Assembly (NCBI GenBank): GCA_905116865.2
Contig: CAJHNH020002524.1
Coordinates: 286,001-350,000, forward strand
DNA length: 64,000 nucleotides
Reading direction: 5' to 3'
Source: Candidula unifasciata
Taxonomy: Eukaryota; Mollusca; Gastropoda; Stylommatophora; Geomitridae
Below, one piece after another: positions 43,986 to 54,399 of the stretch. The notes under the pieces were generated by a model. The model made no database searches and was not told the DNA's origin. It saw nothing but the letters and a program-made list of their open reading frames with translations. The first letter of the stretch is position 1. Each line of letters begins with the position of its first letter. Made by a program: the position numbers and the translations under genes.

Positions 43986-45262
43986 AGGCCGTTATTACAG
44001 CAAAAGTTCTGCTTTCAATTGTCTTATACAGTAAAAACACACGAGGAGTAACCAACAACAACAATAACAACAAAAAGGTTGTGTCATAATGAATTAGCAT
44101 AACCGACATATTGGTCAGAAGATGTTAAAAAGTATATACAAATTAAAATAAAAGAACGTAATGTATGAGAGGTCTGGTAGTAAATTAGGTTAAAGAACAT
44201 ATTTAAATGAAATAGGTGACATGTAGTTTCTTTTCAGTATAGTCCATGCCGAGTGCCTGTTATATTCATGTCCCGTCTGTCCTGGGTACGGTTAACGTTT
44301 TTCTGACGCAGCAGTTTCTCCATGTCTCGATATTCCTCAGCCGGTATTTTTTTACTACCTGTCCTTTGGTCGCTACTTTCTTTAATTTTTCTTTTCTGTC
44401 AAATTGTTCTAAATTTATAGATTGTCACTTTTTATAGAAGCAGTCAGTTATTATACGCTACGCTTGTAACACGCTCACGGTGTTTTTTGTAATTCTTATT
44501 TAAGACAATGCCACTGCAGCTTCCCTAATATTTTGTTTTTCTTCAAACTTAGGCTGACTGTCCATGCTACTCCCCTGTACATCTAGATTTACCAGCTAAA
44601 ACGTTAAGACCCTTTCGCCAGTAGAGTGCGAAAACAATACACAAATATGATCATAAACACTTAGGAATTCTGGAAAAATAAAATTCAGTTGAAAAAGATG
44701 CTATTTCACAGGTCACTAATAGATTTCGGAAAAGTGAATATATCTAAATTTTTTTTTAAATCTATAAAGATATTTACAGGTGTTATCAACAACCACAAAG
44801 ATGGGGAAGCATTGTTTTCAATACATTAGCTGAAACATAGAAAAGTATGTCGGATCTCAAGCCGTGATCCCGTGACCTCTAACACTGGGGCTAAGGGGAA
44901 AATGAACTTTCAAAACGCCATAGGGTCATAAAAAAATTATCTCAGAAGCTATTATTCATATTCAAATCCTAGCCTAGTGAACAATGCGCAGGCTTACATG
45001 GCACCAATGGAATGTAAATATCCTTTTCTAGAACAGGACGATGCAGGCGTGATCATACTTCGGCATTTATAAGAATGAGTCATAAACGGTGTTGACAGAA
45101 TGTAGCCTTCTCAAGGCGGCAGGATAAGGAGACAGTTTTAATTTTTTTTTTTTTTTAATTTTTGTGTTTTTACCTAGGTTGACAAATGTAGATTGCATTG
45201 TATCTTTTCCATTTTATTAAATGTGCTTTTTTTTTTAGTCATCATACATGTAAACAGTATAC
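43986..45262. other. unassigned
   Basis: AT-rich DNA; A/T homopolymers at 45142-45156 and 45229-45237. No gene or repeat recognised. Confidence 0.45.
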
Positions 45263-45494
45263 ACAAGTAACGGACCGTTTTCACGCCAATAATATATTTA
45301 AGACATGACTCATATATTTAAGAGGTTAATAGGTCTGTAATGTGGATGACTTTACTTCCCAGGACATTGCTTGGTGCCCATTTTAAACAAAGTGGAACTG
45401 GAAACCAAGGTGACCACAGAGGAAAAATTTTCACCTTAATGCAAATTGGAACTCAAGACCTAGAGCAAGCGTCTAGCCACTGGTCTACAGTAGC
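45263..45494 (-). mobile_element. SINE A, subfamily 2, decayed
   Basis: ACTTTACTTCCCAGGACATT, TGGTGCCCATTTTAAACAA, GAGCAAGCGTCTAGCCACTG and an AAGTAACGG tail remnant fit the family with many substitutions and a ~30 bp AT-rich insertion at about 45287-45320. Confidence 0.65.
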
Positions 45495-45522
45495 TTTATA
45501 TACACAGTATAACAGAGCATAA

Positions 45523-45712
45523 AAACAGGAAGGAACCTTTTAAATTCTTTCAGGTGTATTGCATATATAGTGTTAGACATTCATTTTGTACAGACCAATC
45601 TGCGACGGCGGTCACCTTTACTTCCCAGAACTGTACCTATTACCCATTTAAGGCTGGTTGGATCTGGGAGCTAAATTCATTTTTAGAAAAGCCACGACGG
45701 CTCACATAAAAA
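45523..45712 (-). mobile_element. SINE A, head truncated
   Basis: GAAGGAACCTTTTAAATTCT, CAGACCAATCTGCGACGGCG, CTTTACTTCCCAGAACTGTA and CCATTTAAGGCTGGTTGGAT match the body. It ends at AAAAGCCACGACGGCTC without the tRNA-like head. Confidence 0.7.
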
Positions 45713-47230
45713 CAGAAAGCATTAATGATTTTAAAACAAAAATCTCTTAAGATTAATTCACTTGCAAAGACGAAAAGAAAAGAATATTTACGTGTCTTTA
45801 ATATAGCAGCACTGTCGACGGGTAGCCAGTGACGTCATCAGAACCTGATATAAATCCTCTGCACGCGCAATGCGTTTCCTGTGTGAATTTTAGTGATGCT
45901 CCATGAATGCAAATCATAAACGTTGTATCAAACCGTATCCAATGGTTGGTAGCTGGATTCGAATCTTTGTTGTAATAAATGCGAATTGTTTAAAGATTGT
46001 AACTTCTATTTTCACTGAAAACAAATAACAACTCGTCCATTATTTCTAATTTCCAATATGAACTTCCGCTCTATAAATTTTATCTTTTACAAGATTACGT
46101 TTTATCTTTTTGCGGAAATGACACATTTTTCAATATAAGCATACGCAAGAATAGAGGTGGACACAACAAAAACACTGATGGATGAGAGGGGCCAGAATTT
46201 CAGCAATTTGAATTTTAAAAGTACTTTACATTTATTTGTAATTTGTGTTAAAATATTGCCCTTTATTTTAAGAGAATCTTGTCACTTACTAACTCAACCA
46301 TACAATAAAAAATAAAATCATCTTCTGGAGGGTTGAACGAATGTTCTGTTTTCCCTTTACTTCAACGTTATCTGGGCCCTCATGTTAAGCAGCAAATGGC
46401 AACACTTCACCTTTCCAGGCATGTCATAAAAGGCGACCAAGGCTAAGGTTTAGCTAGGAGTTGGCTACCTCATGTGGTACAAACAATAGCTACAAAACCA
46501 ACTAACCATGTAAAAGTCAAAGAAAAAAAAAAAAAAACCCAGCCAACTAAAAATGGGCAGAGACACTTTAAGTAGAAGAATGTTGACACGGTGCGGAGAA
46601 AGCAGAAAAGAGTCCAGATCGTCGACGTACCTCCTTTCACCTAGGAAAATCTACAGAACTGACCCATGGAATGTTGGCAAAGGTGGGGAGGAGATGTAGA
46701 GAGCTGAATTGGTTGAGGACTTTGCTCTACTGGGAGATAGAGGGCAGAAGAAGAATACTGCAATTACATCAACAGAAGTAATTTACGAGTATTCAATTCA
46801 ATTGTATAGCAAGCACATAATCGGTTAGAGTAAAATTCTTCAGGTCATAAATTAGGCAAAAATTGAAGAATTATTTCATAAAATAATACAGTAATTGTTG
46901 ACAAGATCCTTTTGGAGCAAAAGAACAAAGTGGAAACCCTAAAAGATCGTAAGGGAATAGGGACAAATGGTTAAATGAGCAGATGGTGCGGCACTTGGCA
47001 CTTGAAGAGGAAAGACCAGACTACACATACTCAAACTACTACTGGTACTAATGGATTTGGATCTTTACGCCGGCTGAAGAAGCTAGGGACGGAGAACCCA
47101 TAGGCATGTCTCCATCGAATTGATGTCGATTCTTAATTCAGCGCAACTTAAACTGTTTAGTCGATTGCTTGTTGCCTTCTTTGTTTGAGTTTACAACTCA
47201 GACGTGTTACTTCGAATGTGGGAAAAAATG
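45713..47230. other. unassigned
   Basis: No gene is supportable. AGGCATGTCATAAAAGGCGA at 46417-46436 resembles the start of the GAA-tailed retroposon but the rest does not follow. Confidence 0.4.
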
Positions 47231-47234
47231 TCTT

Positions 47235-47690
47235 CTTTCAGTAAACTCAATATTCATCATTGTTTTCTACAAATGGGAGGTCGACGAGCGTCGGCAGTCT
47301 TGTCTCTCTACAATGTGTGACCCGCAAATGCGTTTACCAGTTTGTGTTGACACTCCTCCATGCCATGATAAACGGCTGTCAGGAATCTTTCCACAGATCT
47401 TTCAAGTGGTCACAATATGTTAGAAATTTCTTTTTCTCATAATATGACCCAAAAGAATTGACGACTGTTTTTTTTTTTTTTTTCTGATGTTTTGGTGTTG
47501 TGATAAGTTGTCTGTGAACCCCCACCTCTTTAGAAAACATCTGGGTTGATCTTTCTGGGTGTCCAAGCAATTCTAAGGATTCTTTTGTAACACACAAATC
47601 TCCGAGCAATTGTTCGGCTCGTTAACTAATTGTCAGGATTCACAGCCGTAGGAATAAACTCACAGGGAGCAAGTACAGCAGGGATCTACC
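47235..47690 (-). pseudogene. LINE 3' end, minus strand (TGA-tail family)
   Basis: Reverse frames give RAEQLLGDLCVTKESLELLG, EVGVHRQLITTPKH, a lysine run from an internal A-run (47471-47485 as T), RQFFWVIL, KEISNI, TAVYHGMEECQHKL and ADARRPPICR. Compared with 33001-33425, this follows QAEQFL--SE-W, GA-RQLIT, FFGHVMR, LEH-VTTGKI and the serine-trp C-terminus. Strong decay; tail is CATTCATCATTG at most. Confidence 0.62.
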
Positions 47691-48334
47691 AGTCATCAGT
47701 AGAAATTATCCTCGTCGACACGCGTTTCGGCCCACGATTCCTAGACGCATTCGGAGGTGGGCCCTCCTGAGTTCATGAAGCTCAGGGCTGGTTCCCTGCT
47801 GCACGGGATTACCGGATGGTGTTTTACTTTCGGCCAGAGACAAGACGACTTGGTGGTTTCGCAGAAGGTACTGTGAGATTATTAAAGCAGGTTCCTTATA
47901 GCATGCGAAGATCCTATCCAAACCTTCAGTGACATGGATTTATTGCAAAAAATATTCTTGATCTTTTTAAAATGCAGTTTTGGCCTGTCTATGTAATTTA
48001 TCAGTGTTCAGCTATGAGGGAATAGTTCTGAAACACGAGTTCCATGTTTAGAATACATCCCCGCCACCTTCCCCCACGATATAAATACGCCGTGGTTCGA
48101 CAGAGACAGAGGGATCTGTGAGTTCCAGTGACAAATTTGAGCTATAGGAGCATCATGTATATCAGGTACTAGTAGGGTCTTCCATGTCAGACAAAGTCAT
48201 GGAATAGAACTAGACTAAGAAAGGTACAATCCTGTTGCTTTGTCTATAGACTGGTGACCAACAATGACTGGGGGGTGGGGTGGGGGGGGGGGGGGGGGTC
48301 GGGGGTTATTTGTACTCTTTGCGTGCCAGAAGCA
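47691..48334. other. unassigned, G-rich run at 48271-48309
   Basis: GGGGGGTGGGGTGGGGGGGG and flanking G-runs could form a G-quadruplex. No gene. Confidence 0.55.
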
Positions 48335-48480
48335 TGTAACGTTAGACCGTTTTTTTTTTCTTTCTTTGGATGGACCAATCAACGCTAGATGGATGATGTA
48401 GTCAACATTAGACCAGCCGCCTTTACTTTCCAGAACATTACCTGGTACCCATTTTATAACTGGTAGATCTAGGAGCTAAT
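48335..48480 (-). mobile_element. SINE A, tail half only
   Basis: GATGATGTAGTCAACATTAG, CAGCCGCCTTTACTTTCCAG, ACCTGGTACCCATTTTATAA and GGTAGATCTAGGAGCTAAT match the body; the tRNA-like head is absent. Confidence 0.7.
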
Positions 48481-48484
48481 TAAG

Positions 48485-48835
48485 AGAAGCAAACTTTCAA
48501 CAAAAATGCACAAAGAAATCTTACGGTTGTAGTGGGAAGTGGATTTAGAGAAAAATCCATAGAAATTCTTGGAGAGCAAAAAAAAAAAAAATGGCGGGGC
48601 TCAACACAGCTCATCACGAGAAAGAGGCAGATATTATGTTTTAATCGTGCTATGAGAGGAGGAAACTGGAACAAGCTGTGGCCAACGGATAGATCTGTGG
48701 TAGACTAGACAGAGAAAGACAACGCGAGAAAGATAGGCTTGTGTAATGTCACTGATGATTGTCACCACTCTTGCTGAAGACCGCAGATGATGGAGGAATC
48801 ACCACTTACGTCAGTCGGCAAGGCCCACCGTTTGC
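48485..48835 (+). pseudogene. LINE 3' end (TGA-tail family), decayed
   Basis: An A-run (48580-48592) interrupts. RAMRGGNWNKLWP-like and CGRLDRERQREKDRL remnants and a final TTACGTCAGTCGGCAAGGCC segment correspond to VMRR-KLEH, RGRQREK-LDSL and the NRQG terminus of 33001-33425. Confidence 0.5.
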
Positions 48836-50424
48836 CGAAAACATGCATCTGACTCACTTCTTGAAAAAGTCATTGTGATCAGAAACTTCATACCAAATTT
48901 GGAACTAAAGAAACTGACTTGACATGGCAATTAGGCATCACGGCAAGAAAGAACATCTGAATCAAAAATGACATAGGATACACGAGAAACTTGATTGTGT
49001 GCACACATTGTTACCAAATCCACACTGTATGTGCTGTGAGAAATGGACAGAGACAATAAACTTTTAGGAAGAAGACAATAAAAGAACTGATACAACAAAC
49101 GAAGTCGGACCCATGGAGACTGTGACTGGCCATTCATTATGCGTCTTAACCTTTGAGATCAGCTAGTCTAAGCTGCAGGGGTGTCAGGTTAAACTGTGTC
49201 GCGCTTTAATACAGGATTTGACCGGCTTTAACAACAGAATATCTAGAACTAGCCCTAACCGCACCCCCTCCCCCCTCCCTTAAACCCCACCACACAGGCT
49301 CCGCCTACGTCCCACGAGAGACTGCACCCTACGTGCCGTGGCGTGAGAAGTGTTAACATGTTGCGGTAGCACCATCAGCTGGTTCTTCCAACAGAGTCTG
49401 ACTAAAGGAAAAATGCCATGTTGCTGCAGACAAGCTAAGCTCCTATCCTTGTCGGCCGTCAGCGCTGACAACTGAAGCAACTTTATTGCGTACTTGAAGT
49501 CAGAGAACGTCAGAATATACTCAGAACAGAGAGTAAAACACAATGTGTTCCTGTCTGTCCGCCGACATATGCATAGCAGAACAGAACAGAAGCCAACTGC
49601 CCTGTAACTTAGACTAACGCCCCTTAAAGGACAAGACGCATGAATAAACGTTCAATGACGGTCTCCCTGGTCCTGACTTCATTACTTCAACCAAAGAACT
49701 ATATTAATTACCAAAATAGAATCACGGTTTAGCATTAATTCGCTCAATTTATCTCTCCCAAAGAAGGCTCGAACCCAGAAAATAGAATCTATCCAAAAAC
49801 TGTACAGTTTAGTGACCCCATGATGGCATTTAATATACGCCTTTTGGCCTATAGGACTACATGTTAACACAGTATATCACGGCTAAATTCGTATCTCATG
49901 TATCCTAAGATCAAACATTAGCGAATTTTCCTATTGCCTCCCATTCAACTGTGCAGGCTGAAATGTGCCCAGTAAAATCAACGCATGTAATCTGGAGATA
50001 ATGTAGTGAAACATAATTAAGCTAAACCAGGCAATTTTATAACGGGGATAATGCACGCAAATTTCAGTCATCTGTGAATGAAAATTAGGGAATGAAAGAC
50101 TAATTACGGTAGTTACTAATTTGCTCATTACTTCTGCCTTAAACGATTTAGTAAAGATTAGCGATGAGCAGTGGATAATTAACTAGCTCTGGAAGTCAGT
50201 TATCTGGAGTAAAAATTCAACACTCACAGTTAACTCTTTCAGCGTGAGCGGACATCACAGTAGAAACTCCACGGGGACTAAAACATAATTTCTAACTCCA
50301 TTTCTTCTTTCGCGTTTAACAGCTCTAAACGTCCACGGAAAGTCCAATTCCGGACAAGTTTCTTTTTTTTAACACGTTAGTTTTGTCATGCCAATTCATT
50401 TTTAACTAAAACAAAAACAAAACA
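48836..50424. other. unassigned
   Basis: No gene or repeat recognised. TTAACTCTTTCAGCGTGAGC at 50230-50249 resembles one end of a TTAA-type MITE but no partner end was found. Confidence 0.4.
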
Positions 50425-50692
50425 AAAATGGCAAAGGACACTTTAGACGCCTACAGGGGTATTGGTCATTGAGGTTTGGGTCTATATTGTATAGAGCAAT
50501 CGGCACTGATGTGGTTAACACCATGCCGGCCGTCTTTACTTCCAAAAACCTGGTACCCATTTAAGGCTGGGTCGACCCAGAAGCCAAGGTCATTCTTGAA
50601 AAAAAAAAATAGTCCGGTACAGTCAAGTCCTGAATCAACGACCTTCAGATAAGCAGACGAGCGTCTAGCCGCCATACCACGGCGACTCGCCC
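50425..50692 (-). mobile_element. SINE A, subfamily 2, full length
   Basis: Head (right): GTGGTATGGCGGCTAGACGC when reversed (A box) and AGGTCGTTGATTCAGGACTT (degenerate B box). Body GGCCGTCTTTACTTCC, ACCTGGTACCCATTTAAGGC, TGGGTCGACCCAGAAGCCAA, AGGTCATTCTTGAAAAAAAA. Tail-proximal AAAGGACACTTTAGACGCC. The (TTTAC)n tail has gone. Confidence 0.78.
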
Positions 50693-51025
50693 AGTCCATT
50701 TAAGAGATAAGGCTTACTTGCGGCGAGCAGACTGTTGGATCTTCACAACAAGTCAGCATAAGTGAATGTATCAGTGTCAAAGACGCGACATCCATCGTGC
50801 TGCATGTTAGTATACCAAGGCACCTGACTCTAGAATGGACAGAATAGACTTAAAGTATCTGCATAAATGTACACCGTATGTTGCAATATATAGGTCCCTT
50901 TTCTAGACCCGCATGCGGTAAGGACATATAGGGCTAGACCTCTCCTTCCTAAAGTCCTAAGGGAATTAACAACTAGCACCTTCCGCTGGAAATCACAACC
51001 AGATAACGCTGAAAAGAGAAGAAAG

Positions 51026-51896
51026 TAAGTAAAGGACCTTTTTCCGCGCCTTTAGGCGTCTTGGGAATATAGGGCTAAACCTATATAAATATATTTAGTG
51101 AACGCTGCAAAACTCACATAGCCAAAATAATCCTGGATGCCGATCAGCTTATTACCTCATACAACATCGGAATAGTGATGCAGTGCATTCCAGGTCACTC
51201 CGGCACACCAGGTAATGACAGAGCTGACACACTGGCAAAGAAAAGAGCAACACAAGAACAACCACCTACAGCGACAACCCTGCAGACAGCAAAAACACTT
51301 ATTAGAGCTATAAATAAAGAGACTTGGTTGAACAGATGGGCTACGGGAGACAATGGAAGAAAGGTTTATAGACATATGTGACTGGCCCTGATCCTAATGA
51401 CAGCATTAACCATCGAACAAGAAGGGACCAGGCCACCATCTTCAGACTTAGAACGCAACATACTCCACTCAATGGACACCTAAACAGAACACAGCCACAA
51501 CACTCCCCAGAGTGCCAGCTATGTAACTACCCCTACGAAACTGTTTAACCCCATCTCTTTGTGTGCCCAAAACTCAGTGAGACAAGAAGAACGCTACTCC
51601 CTCCGAGACCAGACAAGTGGAACACCTTGTACGGAGGAAAAGAACAGCTTGTGAAAACATGCAAATTCCACTACATGGCATTGGGCCAAAGGGCGAAAGC
51701 TCATGCGCCGCTGGATCGATAACAACAACAATATATATATAATGTGGTCAGCATCATGTTGGCCGCCTTTACTTCACATGACTGCTCCTGGTGCCCATTC
51801 AAGGCTAGGTCGACCTGGGAGTCAAGGTCATTTTTGAAAAAAAATGTGTGGCTCCGTCAGGCCACGAACCCACGACCTTTCGATCCGCAGGCGGGC
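51026..51896 (-). mobile_element. SINE A, subfamily 2, split by a LINE
   Basis: Tail half 51026-51097 (AAGTAAAGGACCTTTTTCCG, CGCCTTTAGGCGTCTTGGGA, AGGGCTAAACCTATA) and head half 51734-51896 (AATGTGGTCAGCATCATGTT, CTGGTGCCCATTCAAGGCTA, GGTCGACCTGGGAGTCAAGG, CCACGAACCCACGACC) are colinear parts of one SINE. About 25 bp of body is missing at the join. Confidence 0.8.
51098..51733 (+). pseudogene. LINE with RNase H, 5'-truncated, CAA tail
   Basis: The first frame has KIILDADQLITSYN and then MQCIPGHSGTPGNDRADTLA with KKRATQEQPP, the last segment of a non-LTR RNase H domain (the GH and N-RAD residues are present). Next come TLIRAINKETWLNRWATGDN and a stop. Frames then shift to ECQLCNYPYETV and SETRRTLLPP-type sequence (CCHC-like motif damaged by a stop at 51547), ending LDR-stop and (CAA)n at 51719-51732. 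Same family as 27737-27968. The target duplication is unclear because the flanks are AT repeats. Confidence 0.85.
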
Positions 51897-52139
51897 AAAG
51901 AAGATAACAAAGGCTAGACTTATATTTTATAGACAAATTGTTGCTTAGTCGGTGATGTAGTCAACATCACACCGACCGCCTTTATTTTCCAGGACTTTAC
52001 CTGGTACCCACTCAAGGCTGGGTTGATCTGAGAGTTAATGTCATTTTTGAAAAAAAAAAACGTCAAGCTCCGTCAGAACTCTAACCAATGATCTATCCAT
52101 CCCCAGGCGAGCGACTAGCCGCTACATCACGGTGGCTTC
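51897..52139 (-). mobile_element. SINE A, subfamily 2, adjacent second copy
   Basis: It abuts the head of the previous SINE. CTAGACTTATATTTTATAGA, GGTGATGTAGTCAACATCAC, CCAGGACTTTACCTGGTACC, CTCAAGGCTGGGTTGATCTG and GGCGAGCGACTAGCCGCTAC are all recognisable. Head to the right; tail eroded. Confidence 0.78.
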
Positions 52140-52247
52140 CGTTGAAGTACAGACAGAGACAAAAGTCGACAGCATATACTGCGTTCGTGTGTACGCATAA
52201 CGCGCATATTTTGCTGGCATCTATTCTTTATTCTAGTCGATATAAAA

Positions 52248-52335
52248 CAGCCTCTTGAGAGAGCTCATCAACGTACATCTTCCCCCGAAACTTCGATGAG
52301 GTCCAATGTGGAAGAGAAGAAGAAGAAGAATATAT
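52248..52335 (+). pseudogene. LINE extreme 3' end with GAA tail
   Basis: GTACATCTTCCCCCGAAACT and TCGATGAGGTCCAATGTGGA then GAGAAGAAGAAGAAG matches the end of the LINE at 28985-30057 (ACATCTTCCCCCCTACACTT, CGATGAGGTACAAGGTGGAA). Only ~60 bp plus a 15 bp tail is present. Confidence 0.7.
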
Positions 52336-52344
52336 AATTGTGCT

Positions 52345-52545
52345 ATGAAAAGCCATGGGACTAGCAACCATTTGACAATGGCGAGTCTCACTAGCAAGAC
52401 CCCATCTCCACGTAGGACGTTTCATGGCATTTAGTTCGCATGGGTCTACCTCAATACATCTATCACTCATGTCCCGCATGCAAACATTTATATATCGAAG
52501 CAGAGGCTGGACATCTTCTATCCATCTGTAATTCACCATAAAGGG
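52345..52545 (-). pseudogene. LINE C-terminal fragment, minus strand
   Basis: The minus-strand frame RWIEDVQPLLRYINVCMRDM, DRCIEVDPCELNAMKRPTWR, RWGLASETRH aligns with the same motif as 42994-43175 (LRYKD-C-RDM ... WR). The frame is open for over 90 codons. The end shares the CCATGGGACTAGCAACC segment with 32860 and 42371. Confidence 0.6.
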
Positions 52546-53390
52546 GTGTTCTTATGGACTCTGCCATCCTCCATTCTCCAGGTGGGGTCCAGCCACCTAA
52601 ACTTTCGGAGACTGAGCATTTAGAAACCAATAGTACCTGCTCATTCAGGTCTGTCATTTTTTCCCCCCTATCTTGCCACTTAATGCCAAATATTATTCTT
52701 ATGCAAAGTATTAGGGCATATCTGCATCCAAGCATTTACACAAACACACATTCACAAAAGCATATACACTGGTACATACACGCATACACATAATCTACTA
52801 CTGTGATAGGTTTCAGACATGTTCCTTTTTTATATTCGGTTAGAGCGTACGAACTTACACACTTTATTTACGTATGTATTTATGTACGTATGTGCGTATG
52901 TGTTAATGTGTGCATATACAAGGCAATGAATATGTGTGCGTAAGTACGTGTATGTATATTTGTATTTGTTTCTATGCATATGTGTATGTATTATGTATGT
53001 TTGTGTATATGTAGATGTGTGTACTCGTACATCTATGCACGCACTTTTGCATCACTATGCGAACACAAGAAAACCCATATGCATGTACAGATGCATGCGG
53101 GCGTCATTAGGAAATCATACAATTGGGATCCCATCAATAACAATCGCCGTGTCTGACTGACTCCTAATTATTATAAATCATAGCCAAAACCATTAACATA
53201 ACCGAATACACCATGGACATTGAGATGAGCTGCCCACTCGAGCAATCAGTATAATTCTCTGCCTGTGTGGTGTTTTGCTGCCCCAGAATTAATTATTATG
53301 TAATTCGTGTTTCAGAAGTGGCTAGAAATTTGGCAGCGTCTTATCATTCATTGTACTTTAGTGTAAATGTGGTACGGTTGTCAGAGGCAG
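52546..53390. other. unassigned with ATGTATGT-rich sequence
   Basis: A degenerate TATG-type tract covers 52860-53030. No gene. Confidence 0.5.
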
Positions 53391-53399
53391 TAGTTGGCT

Positions 53400-53975
53400 G
53401 CTGCTGATGCTGCTGCTGCTTCTTCTTCTTCTTCTTCTTCTTCTTCTTCTTCTTCTTCTTCTTCTTCTTCTTCTTCTTCTTCTTCTTCTCCTCCTCCTTC
53501 TTCTTCTTTTTCTTCTTCTTCTTCTTCTTCTTCTTCTTCTTCTTCTTCTTCTTCTTCTTCTTCTTCTTCTTCTTCTTCTTCTTCTTCTTCTTCTTCTTCT
53601 TCTTCTTCTTCTTCCTTCTTCTTGCTTCTTCTCCTTCTTCTTCTTCTTCTTCTTCTTCTTCTTCTTTTTTCTTCTTCTTCTTCTTCTTCTTCTTCTTCTT
53701 CTTCTTTCTTCTTCTTCTTCTTCTTCTTCTTCTTCTTCTTCTTCTCCTCTTCTTCGTTTTCTTCTTCTTCCTTCTTCTTCTTCTTCTTCTTCTTCTTCTT
53801 CTTCTTCTTCTTCTTCTTCTTCTTCTTTTCTTCTTTTTCTTCTTCTTCTTCTTCTTCTTCTTCTTCTTCTTCTTCTCTTCTTCTTCTTCTTCTTCTTTTC
53901 TTCTTCTTCTTCTTCTTCTTCTTCTTCTTCTCTTCTTCGTCGTCGTCGTCGTCGTCGTCTTCTTCTTCTTCTTCT
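53400..53975. repeat. (TTC)n tract, ~575 bp, flanked by GCT and GTC triplets
   Basis: TGCTGCTGATGCTGCTGC then (TTC)n with many single-base phase slips, ending in (GTC)n at 53939-53958. No retroposon body is recognisable on either side. 199-207-codon Ser, Leu and Glu/Lys frames are artefacts. Confidence 0.95.
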
Positions 53976-54135
53976 TTCACTTTTTTCGCATGCTCTTTTT
54001 TTTTTTAGGTTTTGTCTACATAAAAGTTAAAATTAGAATATTTCAATGCCTTTAATGAATATTAACGAGCACAATAAAGACCACGGCGACACACACACTC
54101 TTAGCCTTCTATCATTATCACCACCAAAATGAACG

Positions 54136-54357
54136 CTATATTTAGCTGCGTATCCTTTGCAGGACGTTGCAAAACCGACCGCAGGTTTTCTTGGCTACTA
54201 GGATTTTTCTACGCACATGTTATGTTCAGTAGTGTGCCACTGCTTTTTGAACGGTCAGTTCGGTACCTCTGCCAAAACCAACACAAAACTAATCAGTCCG
54301 TAGCTGGGAACGAACCCGCACCCCCGGCATTACGAAGCACTGTTATGTTGTTATAAG
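54136..54357 (-). mobile_element. SINE B, decayed copy
   Basis: Plus strand reads AGCTGCGTATCCTTTGCAGG, TGTGCCACTGCTTTTTGAAC, CCGTAGCTGGGAACGAACCC and CGGCATTACGAAGCACTGTT, the reverse of the SINE B end, body, B box and head. The TGGCTTAGTCGATG A box is largely lost. Confidence 0.75.
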
Positions 54358-54399
54358 CCACCCACGGCTCGGACTTTATTCTTCCGTTCAGGTGTAACC

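Noticed and set aside
46600..46750. Possible LINE endonuclease start (DPWNVGKGGEEM)
   Set aside because: Only a few residues fit and the rest does not align; too weak.
50230..50360. TTAACTCTTTCAGCG as one end of a TTAA-type MITE
   Set aside because: No inverted partner end or second TTAA at a sensible distance.
53381..54030. Three frames of about 200 codons over the TTC tract
   Set aside because: Low-complexity translation on both strands; no flanking coding signal.
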